Shown here piece after piece: positions 29,964-37,149 of a stretch of DNA of 37,449 nucleotides; the first letter of the stretch is position 1; every line of letters begins with the position of its first letter. The DNA lies in the NCBI GenBank assembly GCA_024223125.1, contig JAAEOP010000476.1:1-37449 (forward strand), written 5' to 3'. The position numbers were made by a program, and so were the translations under genes. The notes beneath the pieces are model-generated. The model was not told where the DNA came from. It made no database searches and saw only the letters and a program-made list of their open reading frames with translations. The DNA comes from Chloroflexota bacterium (GTDB lineage: Bacteria; Chloroflexota; Anaerolineae; Promineifilales; Promineifilaceae).

Positions 29964-31352
29964 ATGGGTAGACGGAAGATTTTTGTTTTTTTGATTGTGG
30001 CAATTATGGCAATTGGGCTACTGGCGGCGCTGCCGGCACTTTTGCGTTCTGTGCCTTCTCGCTACATTGTCTATGCCACCGAGAAATTGCCCCAACCGTT
30101 GCAAGACCCTATTCAGCAAATTGCTTTGCCGGTGCAAGAGGCGGCAATTTTACCAACGGCCGTGCCCGTCGCTAATGTAGCGGCTCTGTTAGGTAAACCA
30201 ACGCCGGAAACGGAAATAGTCACGGCCGTTTCTCCCACCGACCTGCCACTCACTTTCACCCCCTTGCCCAATACCGATTTGCCTGTGACACTAACGCCGC
30301 TACCGACGGCCGTGCCGCCTACCAATACCCCTACACCCATTCCCTCGCCGACACCAGAACTATCACCATTGCCGGCGGCCGTGCGCCTGACCGGTTTCTA
30401 CCACCAGTTTCAAGAGTGGAACAACTGTGGGCCAGCCACATTGGCGATGACGATGAGCTACTTCAACTTACCCCTGACCCAAAGTGATACCGCCCGCATC
30501 CTCAAACCCAATCCCGAAGACCGCAATGTCAGTCCCCATGAGATGGCCGACTTTGTGCAAAATGAAACTGTCTTTGAAGCCATCTTTCGTGCCAATGGAA
30601 ACGCTGAAACGGTAAAACGCCTGTTGGCAAATGGCATTCCCGTTATTTTGGAGATTGGTATCGAGCCGCCAGGGGAATTCCGTTGGATGGGCTGGTACGG
30701 GCATTATATGTTGGTGGTGGCCTATGACGATGCCCAGCAGCAATTTTGGGTTTATGACTCCTGGTTGGGAACTGGGGGCGAACCATTGAGCAGCGCTGAC
30801 CCTAACGGCCGTTCCCTATCCTATGCCGACCTGGAACGAGATTGGCCCCACTTCAATCGCAACTACATTGCCATTTACAAACCAGAACAGACTCAACTGG
30901 CAGCCGACATTATTGGGGCCGGGATGAATGATGATATTATGTGGCAGCAAGCCATTGCCCAGGCGCAAGAAGATGCCCGCCGCGACCCCGACAATCCCTT
31001 CTACTGGTTCAATTTGGGAACCAGCTTGAATGAGGTCGGCAGCTATGACACGGCCGTCCAAGCCTTTGATCAGGCCCGCGCCATCGGCCTGCCCTGGCGA
31101 ATGTTGTGGTATCAATTTGGCCCCTATGAAGCGTATTATGAAAACGGCCGTTACGAAGACGTTATCCTCCTGGCCGATACGACTCTCAACGGGCGTCCCT
31201 ATTTTGAAGAATCCTTTTACTACAAAGGGTTAGCTCAGGCCGCGTTGGGCGATTTGAATGCCGCCTATGGCAACATCCAACGAGCGGCCGACTTTAACCC
31301 TTACTACACTCCCGCGTTGGACGCGCTGAATCAATTCGATAATGGAGGTTAA
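29964..31352 (+). CDS. C39-like cysteine peptidase with TPR domain, membrane-anchored (paralogue 1)
   Basis: 462 residues. N-terminal helix (~6-29), then a Pro/Thr-rich linker (~60-140), a peptidase C39-like papain-fold domain (~143-295) and TPR-like helices (~310-460). Catalytic residues: C155 in EWNNCGPATL, H247 in YGHYMLVVAYDD and D265 in VYDSWLG. Stand-alone C39-like domains outside bacteriocin exporters act as proteases or transglutaminase-like enzymes of unknown substrate; there is no ABC transporter domain here. TPRs suggest protein binding. Start ATG 29964 follows AAAAGGGATTTG; TTG 29925 is rejected. Seven or so ACGGCCGT octamers lie in it, several giving TAV or NGR in the protein. 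Followed 72 nt later by a paralogue. Confidence 0.85.
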   Translation: MGRRKIFVFLIVAIMAIGLLAALPALLRSVPSRYIVYATEKLPQPLQDPIQQIALPVQEAAILPTAVPVANVAALLGKPTPETEIVTAVSPTDLPLTFTPLPNTDLPVTLTPLPTAVPPTNTPTPIPSPTPELSPLPAAVRLTGFYHQFQEWNNCGPATLAMTMSYFNLPLTQSDTARILKPNPEDRNVSPHEMADFVQNETVFEAIFRANGNAETVKRLLANGIPVILEIGIEPPGEFRWMGWYGHYMLVVAYDDAQQQFWVYDSWLGTGGEPLSSADPNGRSLSYADLERDWPHFNRNYIAIYKPEQTQLAADIIGAGMNDDIMWQQAIAQAQEDARRDPDNPFYWFNLGTSLNEVGSYDTAVQAFDQARAIGLPWRMLWYQFGPYEAYYENGRYEDVILLADTTLNGRPYFEESFYYKGLAQAALGDLNAAYGNIQRAADFNPYYTPALDALNQFDNGG

Positions 31353-31391
31353 CATCTGTAATTCGTGGGCCGTAATCCGTGAACCGTAAAC

Positions 31392-31419
31392 GGAATACGG
31401 AATACGGAATACGGAATAC
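31392..31419 (+). repeat. GGAATAC heptamer repeat, copy 2, before the second C39 gene
   Basis: Four exact tandem GGAATAC units ending 5 nt before ATG 31425. The preceding TAATCCGTGAACCGTAAAC (31371-31389) is shared with copy 3 (TAATCCGTGAAC). The repeat sits where the ribosome-binding site should be; its GGA triplets may serve that role. Confidence 0.9.
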
Positions 31420-31424
31420 GGATC

Positions 31425-32867
31425 ATGAATAAACGAACCAGAAACATCATCCTATTGATTGTAGGTTTGCAATTTGTTTTGATTATCGGATTTTTGACAC
31501 TGCCACAGGTGGTGCAGGCGATACCTGGTCGTTACCGGGTTGCTTTGCAAGAACGGATTCCGGTGGCCAGTACCGTTTTAGAAGAAGTCATTGATCAGGT
31601 AGCGCCGGTGGCCACAGCCCTACCGGCCGCCAATCAACCGGGTAACACAGCTGAAGTGGATATTGCCGCTTTGGTAGCTCGATCAACGGCCGTGCCCTCC
31701 AACGAACCCACCCCATCACCCGAACCCACCCAGGAAGCTGTTGTGGTAGAAGAAAGTGAAGGTGTAGCCGAGGTAGAAGCAACGACCACTTCGGCTTCGC
31801 TCAGTACAGATGTGCCCACCAATATCCCGCCACCGCCGCCCACTCAAACCCCTACACCGGAACCCTTACCCATCAACCATGTTTTAGAAGGTATGGGCGT
31901 CATTAAACAAACCTTCAACAACTGCGGCCCGGCCAATTTAACCCAGGTACTTAACTGGTATGGCAACGACATCACCCAGGAAGAGATTGCTGCTTATCTC
32001 AAACCCAGCAGCGAAGACCGCAATGTTAGCCCCTGGCAAATTGCCGACTACGTGAACGAGCAAACCAGCGGCGTTTATATGGCTGTTGCTCACAGCGGCG
32101 GTAAGCAAGAATTGATCAAAGAATTAATTGTGGCCGGGTATCCTGTCGTCATTGAAAAAGGATATGAACTGCCTGAATCTGGCTGGTGGGGACATTACCT
32201 GACTGTTTACGGCTACGATGATAATCTGGGTCAGTTTTACACCCAGGATAGCTATCTTGGCCCCTGGGATGGCAGCGGCCGTCCTGCCACCTATACTGAA
32301 GTAGAACAGTATTGGCCGCAGTTCAATAACACCTTTTACGTCGTGTTCAAACCGGAACAGGAAGCGGAAGTGAAAGCGATCATTGGCCCGGAACTGAGCG
32401 ACAAAATCAGGATGTGGCAGCTTGTGGCCGAGCATACCCAGGCGCAGGTAGAAGCCAATCCTGATGATGTTTTTGCCTGGTTTAACCTGGGCACAGCCCT
32501 CACCCGTCTGGGTGAAAATGTACTGGAAGGAAATGCGAAGTATTATGAGGCGGCCGCGCAAGCATTTGACCAGGCCCGCGAAATTGGCCTGCCGCCGCGC
32601 ATGTTATGGTACCAGCACCGTCCCTACATCGCTTACGACAAAGTCGGCCGTTACCAGGATGTGATTGATTTGGCTAATGCCACGTTGGCGACGCAAGGCG
32701 GTCGTAATGTAGAAGAAACTTACTGGTACAAAGGGCACGCTCTGGCTGCTCTGGGCGATCTATACGGCGCCCAAGACGCTTACCAAAGCGCCCTGGCCGT
32801 CAATGAAAATTTCTACCCGGCCCAAATTTCGTTAGACTGGGTGAATACGGTTATCAACGGGAACTGA
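31425..32867 (+). CDS. C39-like cysteine peptidase with TPR domain, membrane-anchored (paralogue 2)
   Basis: 480 residues with the same layout as the gene before: helix ~8-30, linker ~60-150 (Pro/Thr/Glu-rich), C39-like domain ~150-305 and TPR-like region ~325-475. Catalytic residues C167 (TFNNCGPANL), H257 (WGHYLTVYGYDD) and D275 (QDSYLG) are all kept. It shares P-G/S-R-Y just after the helix, KP-x-x-EDRNVSP in the enzyme domain and the MLWYQ..PY TPR motif with its paralogue, so the two arose by tandem duplication and then diverged, chiefly in the linker. No Shine-Dalgarno site; a GGAATAC repeat ends 5 nt before the ATG. Followed 49 nt later by the phosphatase gene. Confidence 0.85.
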   Translation: MNKRTRNIILLIVGLQFVLIIGFLTLPQVVQAIPGRYRVALQERIPVASTVLEEVIDQVAPVATALPAANQPGNTAEVDIAALVARSTAVPSNEPTPSPEPTQEAVVVEESEGVAEVEATTTSASLSTDVPTNIPPPPPTQTPTPEPLPINHVLEGMGVIKQTFNNCGPANLTQVLNWYGNDITQEEIAAYLKPSSEDRNVSPWQIADYVNEQTSGVYMAVAHSGGKQELIKELIVAGYPVVIEKGYELPESGWWGHYLTVYGYDDNLGQFYTQDSYLGPWDGSGRPATYTEVEQYWPQFNNTFYVVFKPEQEAEVKAIIGPELSDKIRMWQLVAEHTQAQVEANPDDVFAWFNLGTALTRLGENVLEGNAKYYEAAAQAFDQAREIGLPPRMLWYQHRPYIAYDKVGRYQDVIDLANATLATQGGRNVEETYWYKGHALAALGDLYGAQDAYQSALAVNENFYPAQISLDWVNTVINGN

Positions 32868-32897
32868 TCCGTGACCCATAATCCGTGAACTATGACG

Positions 32898-32911
32898 GAA
32901 CACGGAATACA
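32898..32911 (+). repeat. GGAATAC heptamer repeat, copy 3, before the phosphatase gene
   Basis: GGAACAC then GGAATAC, ending 5 nt before ATG 32917 and preceded by TAATCCGTGAAC at ~32879-32890, as in copy 2. Same orientation relative to the gene as copies 1 and 2. Confidence 0.85.
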
Positions 32912-32916
32912 AAAAA

Positions 32917-33501
32917 ATGCCTCCCCATCTCATCCTCGTGCGGCACTCGGCCGTAGACCGAATTCCTGGTTCGCCAGCCCGGTTGTGGCAGTTGTCGGTC
33001 GACGGCCGTACCCGCGCCCACCAATTTGCTCCCAGACTGCTCCCCTATCAGCCGACCCGTTTCATCACCAGCCAGGAACCAAAAGCGGCCGACACTGGAC
33101 AGATTATGGCCGACGCTTTGGGCATTCCCTGCCACATCGCCCCCGGTTTGCATGAACATGAGCGGGAAGGGGTTCCTTATTATGATAGTCAGGAAGTATT
33201 TATTACTGCTGTGGAAAACTTCTTTTTGCATCCTGAAGAGTTATTGTTGGGACAGGAAACGGCCGTGCAAACTCAAACCCGTTTCACCCAGGCCGTCCAT
33301 TCAGCCCTCACCTCCTACCCCGATGACACTCTGGTCATTGCCGCCCACGGCACAGTCATCACCCTCTTCATCCAGCAATACAACCCCGATTTGAACTTTT
33401 TGGTCTTTTGGCGCGATTTGACCTTGCCGGCTGCGGTCGTTCTTTCTCTGCCCGATTTTCATTTTATTACCCAACTGCGTAATCTGGCCCGAAAGCGATG
33501 A
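32917..33501 (+). CDS. Histidine phosphatase superfamily protein (phosphoglycerate mutase-like fold)
   Basis: 194 residues. The RHG-type motif is LVRHSAV, with R9 and phospho-accepting H10; the usual Gly/Glu after RH is Ser. The second His is in IAAHGTVITLF (~155) and the general acid region is HEHEREG (~85). These fit a branch-1 histidine phosphatase acting on small phosphate esters or a protein; the exact substrate is unknown. It carries no phosphoglycerate mutase-specific features and is short, so glycolytic activity is unlikely. Third gene of the C39 block and inside the pair of inverted hairpin elements. Confidence 0.82.
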   Translation: MPPHLILVRHSAVDRIPGSPARLWQLSVDGRTRAHQFAPRLLPYQPTRFITSQEPKAADTGQIMADALGIPCHIAPGLHEHEREGVPYYDSQEVFITAVENFFLHPEELLLGQETAVQTQTRFTQAVHSALTSYPDDTLVIAAHGTVITLFIQQYNPDLNFLVFWRDLTLPAAVVLSLPDFHFITQLRNLARKR

Positions 33502-33842
33502 TTATGATCGGCTGATGATTGAAGGAACAGACATTGATGCGCCCTTTGTGAAACCGACCCCTATTGTTTAACCGCAGACAACATTGAAGGTATCCGTTCA
33601 GACCCTAAGGGTTTTTGTGCCCAATACAATGGTGTTCTCAGGAGTAAAACCCTTAGTCTCGGTAGCCCCCTGAACGCTTACAATTGAAGAAATTGAAGAA
33701 ACAATAATTGCCGATATAATTGCACAGGGATGCCATATATTTATTTTGATGTCTCTGCGTGTTATAACCGGGGATGGGTTGGAGATTATCTGACCCAGGG
33801 TAGACGTAAAGTTGTCTATGAGATAGAGGAGAGGATGGCTTC
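33502..33842. other. Gene-free stretch holding inverted element copy B
   Basis: 341 bases. The first ~70 contain a short frame ending LMIEGTDIDAPFVKPTPIV, which may be the tail of a decayed gene, not identified. Then element copy B (33595-33676), followed by AT-rich DNA and the GAGGAGAGG ribosome-binding site of the ABC gene (33829-33834). No octamer is present. Confidence 0.5.
33595..33676 (-). repeat. Inverted hairpin element, copy B
   Basis: Reverse complement of copy A at the conserved parts: GACCCTAAGGGTTTTTG (33601-33617), a variable centre, CTCAGGAGTAAAACCCTTAG (33638-33657), then GGTAGCCCCCTGAACG (33661-33676). One arm has lost two bases relative to copy A (CCCTTAG-TCTC). Sequence identity is high in the arms and ends and low in the loop. 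Confidence 0.8.
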
Positions 33843-34616
33843 ATGGTAAAAGAAGGCACACCCATATTACAGCTTAAAGGTGTATCGAAAAATTTTGGCG
33901 CTGTGCAAGCGCTGACTAAAGTTGATTTTGATGTTCGTGAGGGTGAGATAATGGCCCTGGTGGGTGACAATGGGGCCGGGAAGTCTACCCTGATTAAAGG
34001 GGTTGCCGGTATTTATCGCTATGATGAAGGACAGATTGTGTTTGATGGGCAAGCGGTAAATATTCACAATCCACGAGATGCAGCCCAATTGGGGATTGAA
34101 GTTGTGTACCAGGATTTGGCTTTGGCAGATAATCTAGATGTGGTGGCGAATATGTTTTTGGGGCGGGAGATGATTCAACAGCCGGTTCGCCTGGATGAAA
34201 CGTCTATGGAAAAGGCGGCCCTGGAAACGTTGGATTCGCTTTCGGTGACGACGGTGCGCTCTGTGCGGCAGGCAGTGGCGGAGTTGTCGGGCGGTCAGCG
34301 GCAGGCGATTGCGGTAGCAAAAGCTGTGATGTGGAATTCGCGGGTTGTTATTTTGGATGAACCAACGGCCGCATTGGGGGTAGCCCAAACACGGCAGGTG
34401 CTTGATCTGGTGCGACGATTAGCGGATAAGGGGCTGGCAGTGGTCATCATTTCGCATAATTTGCATGATATTTTTGAGGTGGCTGATCGTATTACAGTTT
34501 TGCGCCTGGGCCAACGGGTGAAGGTATTTAGAACAGCGGAAACGAATCAACAGGAAGTGGTTCATGCAATTACGGCCGGTACAATGGAATCTGTACCTGG
34601 AATGGTGGAAGGATGA
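33843..34616 (+). CDS. Sugar-type ABC transporter ATP-binding protein
   Basis: 257 residues, one ATPase domain: Walker A GDNGAGKST (41-49), Q-loop VVYQDLALADNL, signature LSGGQRQ (~139-145), Walker B VVILDEPTAALG and switch His IISHNLHDI. The NFGAVQAL start, AVMWN segment and 'ADNLDVVANMFLG' are typical of the carbohydrate (CUT2, RbsA/XylG) group. CUT2 ATPases are usually two fused domains of ~500 residues; this is a half-size single-domain version, common in some actinobacteria and Chloroflexota. Ribosome-binding site GAGGAGAGG with ATG at 8 nt. It overlaps the permease gene by 4 nt (ATGA), so they are translationally coupled. Confidence 0.93.
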   Translation: MVKEGTPILQLKGVSKNFGAVQALTKVDFDVREGEIMALVGDNGAGKSTLIKGVAGIYRYDEGQIVFDGQAVNIHNPRDAAQLGIEVVYQDLALADNLDVVANMFLGREMIQQPVRLDETSMEKAALETLDSLSVTTVRSVRQAVAELSGGQRQAIAVAKAVMWNSRVVILDEPTAALGVAQTRQVLDLVRRLADKGLAVVIISHNLHDIFEVADRITVLRLGQRVKVFRTAETNQQEVVHAITAGTMESVPGMVEG

Positions 34617-35905
34617 GCGATACACAAATGTCAGAAGTGAAAGAAAGCACAGTGATGCAAGACGCGCAAAAAACGCAGTCGGTCTCTGATTATTTGAGGG
34701 ATTATAGTACACGCCTGAAGTTGGGAGACTTGGGATCATTACCGATTATTTTGGGTTTGATTGCCATTGCTATTATTTTCCAATCTCAAAACTCCAATTA
34801 TCTGACACCGCGTAATATGGTGAATTTAATTGTGCAGATGGCTGGTATTACGACGATTGCCATTGGGGTAGTATTTGTGCTGCTGTTGGGTGAGATTGAT
34901 TTGTCTATTGGGTATGTGAGCGCGGTTGCGGCCGTGTTGGCGGCTTTGTTACTGTTAGGCCCGTCAGATAAAACGGGGGTGGGGATGTTTTTGCAGCGTT
35001 TAGGTTTCGAGTCGCCCTGGTCTTGGTACGTGGCTATTCCTGTTGGTCTGGCATTTGTGGCGTTGGTTGGCGTGGTGCAAGGGTTAATTATTACCCGTTT
35101 TCAGCTACCTTCGTTTGTGGTCACGCTGGCCGGTTTGCTGGTGTGGAATGGTGTGGTGTTGATTTTAATTGGGGCCGGAGGCACAGTTATTATTCAGGAT
35201 CAGGTTGTGGTAGATATTGCTAACTATTTTTTGCCGTCGGGCTGGGGCTGGGCTGTAGGCATTGCAGCCATCTTATTGTTCGCCATTGGTCGAGTAAATC
35301 GCTGGTTATCAAGACGGAAACGGGGTGTCTCTACGACACCGGTGGCCGTCGTAGTGTTCCAAATTTTAGCCCTGGCCGGAGTAACAGCCACCGTTATTTA
35401 TATCTGTAATCTGGATCGTGGCGTACCTGTTGTGGGTATTATTGTGTTGGTTCTGCTGAGTATCTTTTCTTTTCTAGCAATGCGGACACGATTCGGCCGT
35501 TATGTGTATGCGATTGGCGGCAATATGGAAGCAGCTCGCCGCGCTGGTATTAATGTGACCCGGATTCGAGTAACGGTATTTATGTTGTCTAGTTTGATGG
35601 CCGGGATGGGCGGGGTTATTCTGGCTTCGCGGCTACGTTCAGTGGATACGGCCGCTGGCGGTGGCAACTTGCTGCTTATTTCTATTGCGGCGCCGGTTAT
35701 TGGCGGCACGAGTTTGTTTGGCGGACACGGCCGGGTGGTGAGCGCTCTGTTGGGCGCATTGGTCATCATTGGTGTGGAAAATGGGATGGGGTTGTTAGGG
35801 TTAAGCGCTGGCGTGAAGTTTGTGGTGACAGGGCTGGTGCTGCTGGCCGCAGTGCTGGTAGATTCGATTACACGCCGGGGACGGGCTCAATCAGGCATTG
35901 CCTGA
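34613..35905 (+). CDS. Sugar ABC transporter permease (XylH-like, CUT2)
   Basis: 430 residues with about 10-12 membrane helices, longer than the usual 320-350 of RbsC but like XylH. Family signs are ITTIAIGVVFVLLLGEIDLS (first conserved helix), TRFQLPSFVVTLAGLLVWNG, and the cytoplasmic EAA-like loop GGNMEAARRAGINVTRIRV. Late IAAPVIGGTSLFGGHGRVV is also typical. Xylose or another pentose is the likeliest cargo, but specificity lies in the binding protein, which is absent. Coupled to the ATPase gene. Its last 19 bases overlap a remnant ORF on the other strand. Confidence 0.9.
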   Translation: MSDTQMSEVKESTVMQDAQKTQSVSDYLRDYSTRLKLGDLGSLPIILGLIAIAIIFQSQNSNYLTPRNMVNLIVQMAGITTIAIGVVFVLLLGEIDLSIGYVSAVAAVLAALLLLGPSDKTGVGMFLQRLGFESPWSWYVAIPVGLAFVALVGVVQGLIITRFQLPSFVVTLAGLLVWNGVVLILIGAGGTVIIQDQVVVDIANYFLPSGWGWAVGIAAILLFAIGRVNRWLSRRKRGVSTTPVAVVVFQILALAGVTATVIYICNLDRGVPVVGIIVLVLLSIFSFLAMRTRFGRYVYAIGGNMEAARRAGINVTRIRVTVFMLSSLMAGMGGVILASRLRSVDTAAGGGNLLLISIAAPVIGGTSLFGGHGRVVSALLGALVIIGVENGMGLLGLSAGVKFVVTGLVLLAAVLVDSITRRGRAQSGIA

Positions 35906-36000
35906 CAGGTGAGCTGTAAAACGTAACGCCCACGCTCTGGATAATGGGCAAACACATTGCCTATTTTTTCAATAACGCTCTCTTTCAGGCCGTATTTCAT
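35887..36000 (-). pseudogene. N-terminal piece of a MNT-type nucleotidyltransferase
   Basis: 37 codons, MKYGLKESVIEKIGNVFAHYPE, match the usual opening of MNT-domain nucleotidyltransferases (minimal antitoxin type), whose next motif should be V-x-L-Y-G-S-R-A-x-G. Here it becomes RGRYVLQLTCQ and stops, so the catalytic GSRAxG motif is gone. Overlaps the end of the permease gene. Probably a truncated relic of a HEPN/MNT-type module. Confidence 0.5.
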
Positions 36001-36113
36001 GTGGGTTCCTTATGAGCTTGACAAGCCGCGATAACAGCATCAAGTTCGCCTTCCCAGAGAGAGTCTTTCACATTATTCACCCATGCTTGTTGTTGTTTCT
36101 TATCCCGAAAGCC
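35997..36113 (-). pseudogene. Remnant of an unrelated transposase-like protein
   Basis: A 38-codon open stretch, FRDKKQQQAWVNNVKDSLWEGELDAVIAACQAHKEPT (split: FRDKKQQQAWVNNV, KDSLWEGELDAVIAACQAH). The W..x..LWxGxxxxVI pattern occurs in several long transposases near their C-terminal third. The family was not identified. The stop overlaps the ATG of the nucleotidyltransferase piece (ATGA). No full domain survives. Confidence 0.35.
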
Positions 36114-36116
36114 TCA

Positions 36117-36719
36117 GTTTGTTTGGTTGTTGTTACCTCTATCTTATCGGATAGATGCGAAGACTTCATTTTATTTTTCACTTGTTTTGGCTCAGGCGCC
36201 AACGGGATTACCTCCCGTCTAGTCTGGGTGTACAATTGCGCCTCCTAACATCTGGTGACTGTATATCGTTTTCCCACTTCGCTTGTAATGTTTTTCCAAG
36301 CAGTTCGCACAATGCACCTTTTCTGACTTGAAATAGTCCGTACCATCCAACGACGCTAGATAATACTTCCCCATATATCTCATCTTTTCCAGTTCTTTGC
36401 CTCTTTACAATTGCTGCAATATGCTCTTGAATTGCGGTCTTATCTCTTCTGGGTTTACCCCGTCCAGAATCGTTCTCATCTGCGTGTCACTTGGTATCCG
36501 ATTGATACCATACACTCGTTTTAAGTTTTCTGGTTCCTGCCTTCTCTCGTCAAAAGCCAATAATGAGGGGTCTTTCAGTGAAAACATAGCAAACCCACTC
36601 ATCAAGGCATCTGCCAACGATATTTCTACATTCGTAGGGCAATGATCTTTTACCTTGTTGAATCTCTTTTTCACCATCTTCAACAAGCCATCTGCTGATA
36701 AATGCTTTCTTATCTTCAT
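36117..36719 (-). pseudogene. Degenerate IS transposase (nonsense, frameshift and 3' loss)
   Basis: Starts cleanly at ATG 36719 with GAGGCAACAA upstream: IRKHLSADGLLKMVKKRF, then LADALMSGFAMFSLKDPSLL and RIPSDTQMRTILDGVNPE. These match a known IS transposase opening recalled from many bacteria. It breaks three times: TAA at 36405-36407 after LQQL (probably a Q codon mutated), with the same frame going on through YLASLDGTDYF and MLGGAIVHPD; TAG at 36219-36221; and then a frameshift into REVIPLAPEP before similarity ends. So the DDE core is lost beyond that point. No second IS end or target duplication was identified. Confidence 0.8.
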
Positions 36720-36841
36720 TTGTTGCCTCTTTTTTCCTTGAATCTCTACGAAAACGAGGCTATTGTTATGCCAGATTTTACCTGCGGGAATTACTGTGTT
36801 GTGTATGAGTCTGACCAGTGTAAAGGTCTCTATTTGTGGTT

Positions 36842-37053
36842 CGGGTGATCTGAAGCACGGCTTGGGAGACGATGTTGCAAAACCAGAGCTATTTCATCGT
36901 GCTGCATCGCCAGGCCGAAGTCCAGGATATGTATCTATCCCCCGGCGACCAGCACATTCTCCGGTTTCAGATCGTGGTGGAGGATGCCCCGCCGGTGCAG
37001 ATAGGCCAGTCCTTGCAGGATCTGTTGAATCAGGAACGGCCGCAGATATTGTC
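36842..37053 (-). pseudogene. Fragment of a Ser/Thr protein kinase C-lobe
   Basis: Minus-strand reading [30 protein letters not shown], stop, IHILDFGLAM. This is the catalytic loop (HHDLKPEN in place of HRDLKPEN) and the DFG motif of a Hanks kinase, separated by a TAG at about 36927. The N-lobe and the rest of the C-lobe are missing on both sides. Non-functional. Confidence 0.7.
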
Positions 37054-37149
37054 CTTACATCGTGAGGACGGGTGCCAACCCCAAGAACGCATTTCAGCCA
37101 TGCTACGGATGATGGTCTGTAAACGAAAGAGGCTTCACCCTACAACATT

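Noticed and set aside
36012..36248. Plus-strand open frames in the debris field
   Set aside because: They are shadows of the minus-strand transposase remnants and have no recognisable domains or ribosome-binding sites.
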